Assembly: GCA_007129775.1 (NCBI GenBank)
Contig: SKUV01000401.1
Span: 1 to 8,795, forward strand
DNA: 8,795 bases
Direction: 5' to 3'
Source of the DNA: Paracoccaceae bacterium
GTDB lineage: Bacteria; Pseudomonadota; Alphaproteobacteria; Rhodobacterales; Rhodobacteraceae
Shown: positions 1 through 5,968 of the stretch, one piece after another
How the letters are laid out: the number at the start of each line of letters is the position of its first letter
Numbering within the stretch: position 1 is the stretch's first letter
Translations under genes and position numbers: made by a program
The notes under the pieces: generated by a model
The model's input: the letters and a program-made list of their open reading frames with translations, nothing else
What the model was told of the DNA's origin: nothing
Databases searched by the model: none

Positions 1-150
1 GAATGCCGTGACCACCTCGGCCGGGTCAGGCGCTGCGCCGAGCCGGCCATGGGCCAGCACCAGCCCCGCCGCCAGCACGCCCAGCCCGCCCAGCCCCAGT
101 GCGGCGAAGAACAGAAAGATACGCAGTCGCAGGCTCAGCCGTTCGAGCAT
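1..150 (-). CDS. Membrane-anchored protein, N-terminus only (possibly a DnaQ-like 3'-5' exonuclease)
   Basis: Only the first 50 codons are present; the gene runs off the left edge. The ATG lies at 150-148, five bases past the stop codon of the response regulator gene, and the purine-rich AGGG just upstream can serve as ribosome binding site. The visible protein starts with a short basic segment (R4, R8, R10), then a hydrophobic stretch at about residues 11-33 that looks like one membrane span or signal anchor, then an Ala/Pro/Asp-rich linker. No catalytic motif is visible. In related acetate-symporter loci, as I recall them, the next gene is often a membrane-anchored 3'-5' exonuclease. A sensor histidine kinase partnering the adjacent response regulator is the main alternative. 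Reality of the gene is fairly sure from tight coupling; its identity is a guess from context. Confidence 0.5.
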   Translation of the reverse strand, partial: MLERLSLRLRIFLFFAALGLGGLGVLAAGLVLAHGRLGAAPDPAEVVTAF

Positions 151-155
151 CGGCC

Positions 156-611
156 CTAGCCCGTGCCGCCGGAGGTGGGGGCGGTATCGCCCTGCCCGGC
201 GCCCGCCTCCGCCCCCTCCTCGGAGTCGGGGGTGAGCAGCCGCTTCACCTCGGCGCGCAATTCCTTCAACTCGAACGGTTTGGAGATGAAACCATCGGCC
301 CCCAGCGCCAGCCCCTTGCGCCGTTCCATCGCCGAGCCCCGCGCCGTCATCATCAGGATGCGGATATGGGCAAGCTCCGGGTCCATCCGCACCTGCTGGC
401 AGATCTCGTAGCCCGACACCTCGGGCAGCATCACGTCGAGCAACACCAGATCGGGGCGCATCTCGCGGATGCGGGCCACCGCGCCGGCGCCGGTCGAAAG
501 CCGTTCGCGGCGATAGCCTTCGCGGCCGATCAGAAAGTCGAGCGCGATGGCGATGTTGTCCTCGTCCTCGATCACGAGGATGCTCTTTTCGGTGGTTTCG
601 GTGCGGGTCAT
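156..611 (-). CDS. Receiver-only response regulator (CheY-like)
   Basis: A 151-residue protein made of one receiver (REC) domain at about residues 10-126. The phosphorylation site is readable: the acidic cluster E15/D16, the phosphoacceptor D59 at the end of a hydrophobic strand (VLLLD), the switch T89 (MMTA) and K111 in the SKPF motif. All expected residues are present, so it should accept phosphate from a histidine kinase. After the domain there is a tail of about 25 residues rich in Gly, Glu, Ala and Thr, probably disordered, and no DNA-binding or enzymatic output domain. It would therefore act through protein contact or phosphotransfer. The ATG at 611 was chosen because the receiver fold begins right after it and AGGGGG lies upstream; a longer in-frame start would overlap the preceding gene. 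No kinase is visible in the window. Confidence 0.9.
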   Translation of the reverse strand: MTRTETTEKSILVIEDEDNIAIALDFLIGREGYRRERLSTGAGAVARIREMRPDLVLLDVMLPEVSGYEICQQVRMDPELAHIRILMMTARGSAMERRKGLALGADGFISKPFELKELRAEVKRLLTPDSEEGAEAGAGQGDTAPTSGGTG

Positions 612-645
612 CCCGGGTCCCCCTCGCGTGTCGGTCAACGGGCCT

Positions 646-1185
646 TCAGGCTGCGGATGATGCCGGCGGCCGGTCGCAGGCGGTGCGCAACAGCCGGTCG
701 TCCGAGGGCAGGTTGCGCCAGCGCGCCCCTTCGAGCGTTCCGTCCTCGGCAAAGATCACATCGGCCGACAACTCGGCCATGCGGGCGCGGTCGCAATCGA
801 AGACCACGGGCACCTGCCGGCCCGGCTCCCACCGGCCCATCATCACCACTTCGGTGATCAGCAGGCCCGGGTGATCCTCGTTGCGGCGGTCGTAACGGCC
901 GTCGATCAGGGTGATGCGGTTGGTGAACGGCACCACATAGGTCCAGGGCCGAAACCATGAGGTGACGGCGTTCTGCGAGGCCACGGCGACCTCGGGCGGC
1001 AGGTCGGCGGTGATGCGCCCGGCCCATGTGTATTCCGACCAGACGACAAAGCCGATCATCGCGAACCCCGCCGAGGCCGGCGTGATCCAGCCGGGCAGGC
1101 GCCCGCCGCTGAGCCGGATCGCGAGGTGGCCGGCACCCCCCGCCCCGATCGCGATGACGATCGCCGCTATGAATTCCAACAGCAT
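646..1185 (-). CDS. Unrecognised 179-residue membrane-anchored protein
   Basis: I do not recognise a characterised family. The protein has a hydrophobic N-terminus with two likely membrane spans, at about residues 3-22 and 35-52, separated by a short basic turn (R24, R29). A soluble part of about 125 residues follows, with an aromatic patch near residues 77-87 (WFRPWTYVVPF), a charged stretch around 96-105 (DGRYDRRNEDH) and two cysteines, C131 and C170. A hairpin of two spans would put both ends of the protein on the same side of the membrane. The ATG at 1185 has a strong GGAGGGAGGAG ribosome binding site about seven bases upstream. It sits 34 nt from the genes on both sides and shares their strand, so it is probably co-transcribed and may serve the transporter or signalling genes; that role is inference only. 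Codon use resembles its neighbours. Confidence 0.75.
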   Translation of the reverse strand: MLLEFIAAIVIAIGAGGAGHLAIRLSGGRLPGWITPASAGFAMIGFVVWSEYTWAGRITADLPPEVAVASQNAVTSWFRPWTYVVPFTNRITLIDGRYDRRNEDHPGLLITEVVMMGRWEPGRQVPVVFDCDRARMAELSADVIFAEDGTLEGARWRNLPSDDRLLRTACDRPPASSAA

Positions 1186-1219
1186 CCGCAGGCTCCTCCC
1201 TCCGGTTGGCGTTATTGCC

Positions 1220-3043
1220 TCAGCCCAGGGCTCCCTTCCCGTGGCCCAGCGCCGATTGCATGGTGCGCACCACCACGAAGGCGTCGCGCAGGTGGCTGCG
1301 TTCGAAATCCGACAGGTCCGAAGGCGCCATGAAATTGTCGGGCTTGCGGCCGGACTTGACCAGCGCGGCCTGATTTTCCAGCCGGATCGCGGCGATCATG
1401 TCATAGGCCTCGATCAGGTCGCGCGCGCCCGAGGCGCTGATCACGCCGGCGGCCTCGGCGGCCTGCAGCCGGGCGCGGGTGTTCACCGCGCCCAGCCGGC
1501 CCTTCATGGCATAGACCCGGCCCAGATCGACCACCGGGATCACGCCGCCCAGCTTCATGTCCACATGGTTCTTGTATTCGCCCGAACGGATCGTGGCGAA
1601 ACCGCGCAACAGTCCCAGCGGCGGCTGATGCTTGAGCGCGTTGGAGATCATATGCGCCAGAAAGATCGAATTGCGCGAGGCGGCGGCCAGCGTCTCGGTC
1701 TGCAGATCGCGAAACAGGGCATGGGTGCCGCCGATGGGGCGCAGGTCGAACATCACCGAGGCGAGCATCTGCGCCTCGGGGTCGGGGCGGTCGATCCAGC
1801 CCCGGAAATACTGCCGCCAGACGCGCACCGGCTGGCACCAGCGCGGATTGGTGGCCATCATGTCGCCCGGGCAATAGTAATAACCCGCCGCATCCAGCCC
1901 GTCGCAGACGAACCGCGCCATCCGGGCGAAATACTCCATATCGTCCCTGGTCGCGCTGTCATCCAGCATCAGGCAATTGTCCTGATCCGAGATGCCCGTC
2001 TGCTCCTGCCGCCCCTGACTGCCGCAGGCGAGCCAGAGCCACGGCACCGGCGCGGGGCCGAGCTCTGCCTCGGCCAGTTTCAGCAGCCGCCGCGTGACCG
2101 CATCGCCGATATCGGTGATCAGCCGGGTGACGACCTCGTGGGCGTTATGCGCGCCCACCAGATGCACCAGCAATTGCGGGATATGGGCGGTGACAGCGGC
2201 CATTTCCTCGGGCGTTTCGGCGGTTGCGGCATCGCGGATCAGCCGCGCGGACGAGACCGCCTGAAACCGCGTCAGGTCGGTCTGGGTGATCATGCCGATC
2301 AGTCGGCCTTCATCGACCACGGGCAAATGCCCGATGCGGCGTTCCAGCATCAGGTGCAGCACATCCGAGCCCAGCGAGGCGGGTGTCAGCGCCAGCGGAT
2401 CGGCCGTCATCACATCACGCACCGGACGCGCGGGGTCGAGCCCCTCGGCCAGCACGCGGTTGGACAGATCGCGGGTGGTGACGATGCCCACAAGCCGGTC
2501 GTCCTTTACCACACCGAGGCTGGAGATGTGCGCCTCGCGCATCTTCTGCGCGGCCTCGCGGATCGGCGTGTCCGGGCCGCACGACACCGGGCGGCGCGCC
2601 ATCAGATCGGCGACCTTGAGCGTGGCGAGGTCATTGGGCCGGGTCTCGGCGCCACGGGCCTTGTTGAAGAACCGCTCGAAGGCCGGGTATTCGGCGATCA
2701 GGCGGCGGAAATCGGCGGTGGCAAGCAGCAGGATCTCGCTGTCTTCGGTGGTGCGGGCCGAGGTCACCGCCAGCCCTTCGCGCAGAAGGCCCCGCTCGCC
2801 GAAACTGTTGCGCGGCCCGAGGATCGAGACCAGCGCGCCGTTGCGGTCGATCACCTCGACCGCGCCGCGCTTGACCAGATAGACCCCGCGCAAGGGCTCT
2901 CCGGTGGCGTAAATTTCACTGCCGGCCGGGTATTCCCTGCGGCCGAAGGAACCGGCGACCCGCGCCAGTTCGTCCTGCGGCAGGCTGTCATAGGGGTGCA
3001 CCGTCTGCAGAAAGGCGGTGATTTGGTCACTGTCGTCAGCCAT
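1220..3043 (-). CDS. cNMP-binding / CBS pair / DUF294 nucleotidyltransferase-like signalling protein
   Basis: A 607-residue cytoplasmic protein with no membrane span. Domains in order: a cyclic-nucleotide-binding-like beta-roll (about 8-128, core FGERGLL at 81-87); two CBS repeats (about 141-260), each with the T-x-x-D nucleotide-contact motif (T189/D192 and T253/D256); a DUF294 domain of the GlnD-like nucleotidyltransferase fold (about 285-430) with GSQGRQEQ at 341-348 and the metal-binding pair D353/D355; then the DUF294 C-terminal domain (to about 600). Where CAP has the Arg-Ser that holds the cyclic phosphate, this protein reads Val-Thr, so cAMP binding is doubtful. The start at 3043 is preferred over an in-frame ATG 13 codons upstream because GGGAGG lies just before it and the upstream ATG falls in an intergenic hairpin. 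It sits after the symporter gene, a pairing common for this family, and probably adjusts uptake or acetate use. Its target is unknown. Confidence 0.9.
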   Translation of the reverse strand: MADDSDQITAFLQTVHPYDSLPQDELARVAGSFGRREYPAGSEIYATGEPLRGVYLVKRGAVEVIDRNGALVSILGPRNSFGERGLLREGLAVTSARTTEDSEILLLATADFRRLIAEYPAFERFFNKARGAETRPNDLATLKVADLMARRPVSCGPDTPIREAAQKMREAHISSLGVVKDDRLVGIVTTRDLSNRVLAEGLDPARPVRDVMTADPLALTPASLGSDVLHLMLERRIGHLPVVDEGRLIGMITQTDLTRFQAVSSARLIRDAATAETPEEMAAVTAHIPQLLVHLVGAHNAHEVVTRLITDIGDAVTRRLLKLAEAELGPAPVPWLWLACGSQGRQEQTGISDQDNCLMLDDSATRDDMEYFARMARFVCDGLDAAGYYYCPGDMMATNPRWCQPVRVWRQYFRGWIDRPDPEAQMLASVMFDLRPIGGTHALFRDLQTETLAAASRNSIFLAHMISNALKHQPPLGLLRGFATIRSGEYKNHVDMKLGGVIPVVDLGRVYAMKGRLGAVNTRARLQAAEAAGVISASGARDLIEAYDMIAAIRLENQAALVKSGRKPDNFMAPSDLSDFERSHLRDAFVVVRTMQSALGHGKGALG

Positions 3044-3067
3044 TCCCTGCCTCCCCGTTCGGGTGAT

Positions 3068-3097
3068 GCGGGGGCGCGGCACAGGCCGCGCCCCCGC
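3068..3097 (-). promoter_or_regulatory. Strong intercistronic hairpin between symporter and DUF294 genes
   Basis: This is a perfect inverted repeat with two 13-bp, almost entirely G/C arms (3068-3080 and 3085-3097) and a 4-base loop, lying inside the 66-bp gap. In the direction of transcription it is followed by ATCACCCG, not a run of T, so it is not a textbook intrinsic terminator. Its likely roles are protecting the 3' end of the upstream symporter message from exonucleases, or partial attenuation that lowers expression of the downstream genes. Intercistronic hairpins with such a role are known from the Rhodobacter puf operon. The structure is seen directly; the role is inferred. Confidence 0.7.
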
Positions 3098-3109
3098 GAT
3101 TGGTTTGCC

Positions 3110-4900
3110 TCAGTGGTCGACCGCGCCGGCCGCACCGCGCGGCACACGGATCGATTCCACCAGTTCCTGGATCTCTTCCGGCGGCTCCTTGGTCATCGAC
3201 ATAACGGCATAGGCCACGATGAAGTTGATCAGGGCACCAACCGTGCCGAAGGACAGCGGCGAGATGCCCGCGATCCAGTTATCCGGCGTATTTTCCAGCA
3301 ACGCCGTTCCGGGCACGAAGAAGATGCCGAGGTAGGTGAAGATATAGGCCACGGTCGCGAACAGACCTGCCAGCATCCCCGCCACGGCGCCCTCGGTGTT
3401 CATCCTCTTGGAGAAGATGCCCATCATGATCGCCGGGAAAAGCGTGGCCGCCGCCAGACCGAAGGCCAGCGCCACCACCTGCGCCGCGAAGCCCGGAGGA
3501 TTGAGCCCCAGCCATGTTGCCAGCGCGATGGCGAAGGCCATCGCGACACGCGCGGCCAGAAGCTCGCCCTTCTCCGAGATGCTCGGCATCAGCGTCGATT
3601 TCAGCAAATCGTGGCTGATGGCCGACGAGATCGCCAGCAAGAGCCCCGCCGCCGTGGACAGCGCCGCTGCCAGACCGCCCGCGGCGATCAGCGCGATCAC
3701 CCAGCCGGGAAGCTGTGCGATCTCCGGGTTGGCGAGCACGAGAATGTCCTGGTTGAAGGTGACCATCTCGTTGCCTTCCCAGCCCCGCGCCTCGGCAATG
3801 GCGGCGAATTCGGGATTGGCGGCGTTGTAATACTGGATCAGGCCGTCGCCGTTCTTGTCCTCGAATTTCAGCAGGCCGGTGGTTTCCCAGTTCTGCATCC
3901 AAGTCGGCTGGTCCGCATAGGCGAGCGGCTGATCGAGATCGAGCGCGCCGGTCTCGGTCGTCACGGGATAGATGGTGGTGATGATGTTCAGCCGCGCCAT
4001 CGCACCGACGGCCGGCGCCACGGTGTAGAGAAGCGCGATGAACACCAGCGCCCAGCCCGCGGATTTCCGCGCGTCGGCCACCTTGGGAACGGTGAAGAAG
4101 CGGATGATCACGTGGGGCAGGCCCGCGGTGCCGATCATCAGCGACATGGTGAACAGGAACATGTTGAAGTAGCTGCCATGCATCCCGGTGTAATCCTGGA
4201 AGCCCAGCTCCATCAGCACCTGGTCGAGCTTGGCCAGCAGCGGCAGGCCGGATTCGGCATGGGTGGCAAACAGGCCCACCTGCGGCAGGAACTGCCCCGT
4301 CAGCTGCAGCGAGATGAAGACCGCCGGGATCGTGTAGGCGACGATCAGCACGCAGTATTGCGCAAGCTGGGTGTAGGTGATGCCCTTCATACCCCCCAGA
4401 ACGGCGTAGATGAACACCACCGTGGAGGCGATCAGCAGGCCCGTGGTATTGGAGACTTCCAGAAACCGCGAAAAGGCCACGCCGGCCCCGGTCATCTGCC
4501 CGATCACATAGGTGATCGAGATCACCAGAAGGCAGATCACCGCCACCACGCGGGCGGTCTGGCTGTAGAACCGGTCGCCGATGAATTCGGGCACCGTGTA
4601 GCGGCCGAACTTGCGCAGGTAAGGCGCAAGCAGCAGCGCGAGCATCACATAGCCGCCGGTCCAGCCCATCAGGAAGGACGAGTTGCCATAGCCCACGAAG
4701 GCGATGAGGCCCGCCATCGAGATGAACGAGGCCGCCGACATCCAGTCGGCCGCCGTGGCCGCGCCGTTGACGATCGGGTTGACGCCGCGGTTGGCGGCGT
4801 AGAATTCACTGGTCGAGCCTGCGCGCGCCCAGATCGCGATACCGACGTAAAGCGCGAAAGACGCGCCCACGACGATCAGGTTGAGGGTAAACTGATCCAT
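3110..4900 (-). CDS. Sodium:solute symporter large subunit, VC_2705 type (probable acetate/carboxylate uptake)
   Basis: A 596-residue polytopic inner-membrane protein of the solute:sodium symporter (SSF) family, with hydrophobic spans from residue 5 to about 570. Family-typical segments include GLPHVIIRFFTV at 260-271 and the Ser/Thr-rich helix STAAGLLLAISSA at 415-427, where SSF proteins bind sodium. The small-subunit gene next door and the length mark the VC_2705-like subfamily rather than classical ActP. Between spans at about 308-398 there is a long polar insert, predicted outside the membrane, which contains an EF-hand-like loop (D348, N350, D352, G353, I355). The C-terminal tail (about 571-596) is charged and cytoplasmic. 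The ATG at 4900 has AAGGA nine bases upstream, overlapping the stop codon of the small-subunit gene, so translation of the two is probably coupled. The location near acs suggests acetate or a related short carboxylate; the substrate is inferred. Confidence 0.93.
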   Translation of the reverse strand: MDQFTLNLIVVGASFALYVGIAIWARAGSTSEFYAANRGVNPIVNGAATAADWMSAASFISMAGLIAFVGYGNSSFLMGWTGGYVMLALLLAPYLRKFGRYTVPEFIGDRFYSQTARVVAVICLLVISITYVIGQMTGAGVAFSRFLEVSNTTGLLIASTVVFIYAVLGGMKGITYTQLAQYCVLIVAYTIPAVFISLQLTGQFLPQVGLFATHAESGLPLLAKLDQVLMELGFQDYTGMHGSYFNMFLFTMSLMIGTAGLPHVIIRFFTVPKVADARKSAGWALVFIALLYTVAPAVGAMARLNIITTIYPVTTETGALDLDQPLAYADQPTWMQNWETTGLLKFEDKNGDGLIQYYNAANPEFAAIAEARGWEGNEMVTFNQDILVLANPEIAQLPGWVIALIAAGGLAAALSTAAGLLLAISSAISHDLLKSTLMPSISEKGELLAARVAMAFAIALATWLGLNPPGFAAQVVALAFGLAAATLFPAIMMGIFSKRMNTEGAVAGMLAGLFATVAYIFTYLGIFFVPGTALLENTPDNWIAGISPLSFGTVGALINFIVAYAVMSMTKEPPEEIQELVESIRVPRGAAGAVDH

Positions 4901-4912
4901 GATCCGGCGTCC

Positions 4913-5173
4913 TTATTCTTCGTCCACGCCGTGCTCGCGATCGAGCCGGTTCATGTACCATGTGTAGAAGAAGATCAGCGCGATGAAGACGAGGATCGAC
5001 CCCTGTTGCGCGAACCAGAAGCCCAGATCGGCGCCGCCGACCGGGATGCCCTGAAGAAACGGGCGAAAGACGATACCGAAGCCGAACGACACCAGCGCCC
5101 AGATCGACATGCAGATATAGATGATGCGCAGATTCGCCTTCCAATAGGCATCTGCAGATGACTTGTCAGCCAT
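4913..5173 (-). CDS. DUF4212 sodium:solute symporter small subunit
   Basis: An 86-residue protein with two predicted membrane spans, at about residues 15-37 and 53-74, joined by a short loop containing GIPVGGADLG. It has a polar N-terminus containing YWKANLRI (10-17) and a charged C-terminal tail (RLDREHGVDEE). This is the pattern of the DUF4212 / small-subunit family that accompanies VC_2705-type symporters, and the gene lies just 12 nt upstream of the large subunit, as expected. The ATG at 5173 was chosen because GGGAAGGGAG lies 6-8 bases upstream and the family's conserved part begins within the first ten residues. Longer in-frame starts would read through the intergenic hairpin into adk. 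It presumably stabilises or modulates the large subunit in the inner membrane; its exact function is unknown. Confidence 0.92.
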   Translation of the reverse strand: MADKSSADAYWKANLRIIYICMSIWALVSFGFGIVFRPFLQGIPVGGADLGFWFAQQGSILVFIALIFFYTWYMNRLDREHGVDEE

Positions 5174-5209
5174 TGTGGACTCCCTTCCCTCTTGCATACG
5201 GCCACCACC

Positions 5210-5227
5210 CCGGTGCCTGAGCACCGG
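5210..5227 (-). promoter_or_regulatory. Hairpin in the adk to small-subunit gap
   Basis: A perfect 7-bp inverted repeat, CCGGTGC and GCACCGG, with a 4-base loop, lies in the middle of the 107-bp gap (5174-5280), 37 nt upstream of the small-subunit start codon. No T-run follows it on the minus strand, so termination is unlikely. It may be a processing or stability element that uncouples transporter mRNA levels from acs-adk. The rest of the gap shows a ribosome binding site but no convincing promoter hexamers. Confidence 0.55.
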
Positions 5228-5280
5228 CTGCAGCCTCCTCCTCTTCGCGCCCCGCCCGTTCGCGGCGGGAAGCGAATTCC

Positions 5281-5964
5281 TCAGTCTGAAACGCGCCTGA
5301 CGACAGTGGCGAGTGCGGCGGCGATCTCGGCGATGGCACCCATCGCATCGACCCGCGCCAGCACGCCCCGACTGTCGTAATAGGCGATCAGCGGTGCCGT
5401 TTCGGCGTGATAGGCCCGCAGCCGCGCGCCCACCGTCTCGGCATTGTCGTCGGCCCGGCGTTTGAATTCCGTGCCGCCGCATCTGTCGCAGACGCCCGCC
5501 ACCGCGGGCGTCTTGAATGTGTCGTGATAGCCCTCGCCGCAGCCCGCGCAGGTGTAGCGGCCGGCCACCCGGTCGATCATCGCGGCGTCGTCCACCTCGA
5601 GCGAGATGGCGGCCGTCACCTGCGCCCCCTGTTCGGAAAGCAAATCATCGAGCGCGCGCGCCTGCGCATCCGTGCGGGGAAAGCCGTCGAGGATGATGCC
5701 GCGCCGCGTGTCGGGCGCCGCCATCCGGTCGCGTAGGATGTCGATCACGATGTCATCCGGCACCAGCCCGCCGGCCTCCATCACCGCGCGCGCCTTGGCT
5801 CCGGCCTCGGTGCCTTCGGCCACGGCAGCGCGCAGCAGATCGCCGGTGGACAATTGCACGAAGCCGAAGCTTTCCTCCAGCATCCGCGCCTGCGTGCCCT
5901 TGCCCGCGCCCGGAGGCCCGAGCAGGATCAGCACGGCGGGGCGGGTCATGGTGTCGGTGCCCAT
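5281..5964 (-). CDS. adk: Adenylate kinase, four-cysteine lid type
   Basis: A 227-residue cytoplasmic enzyme that interconverts AMP + ATP and 2 ADP. The P-loop GPPGAGKGTQ spans 16-25, the AMP-binding region STGDLLR lies at 39-45, and DGFPRT at 93-98 carries a conserved arginine. The lid (about 133-170) has the zinc-type cysteine set C139, C142, C159, C162. The adenine-nucleotide segment RRADDN (169-174) and R181 follow. Length fits long-type bacterial Adk. It begins 4 nt after the acs stop codon, with GAGG just upstream of the ATG at 5964; an alternative ATG five codons later (5949) has a poorer ribosome binding site. Placement behind acs fits a dedicated role in recycling the AMP made by acetate activation. 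Housekeeping adk usually sits in the secY ribosomal-protein cluster, so this may be a second copy, which the window cannot show. Confidence 0.95.
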   Translation of the reverse strand: MGTDTMTRPAVLILLGPPGAGKGTQARMLEESFGFVQLSTGDLLRAAVAEGTEAGAKARAVMEAGGLVPDDIVIDILRDRMAAPDTRRGIILDGFPRTDAQARALDDLLSEQGAQVTAAISLEVDDAAMIDRVAGRYTCAGCGEGYHDTFKTPAVAGVCDRCGGTEFKRRADDNAETVGARLRAYHAETAPLIAYYDSRGVLARVDAMGAIAEIAAALATVVRRVSD

Positions 5965-5968
5965 CGCC

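Noticed and set aside
3068..3097. Intrinsic terminator ending the transporter transcript
   Set aside because: The hairpin is strong but no T-run follows it on the minus strand, so it is listed as an intercistronic element rather than a terminator.
962..5161. Very long plus-strand open frame (1399 codons) opposite the DUF294, symporter and small-subunit genes
   Set aside because: It is codon-aligned with all three minus-strand genes, which happen to share one frame. Stops would need TTA, CTA or TCA codons in the sense genes, which are rare in GC-rich DNA. The predicted product is rich in His, Arg, Gly and Asp with no domain, as expected for an antisense shadow.
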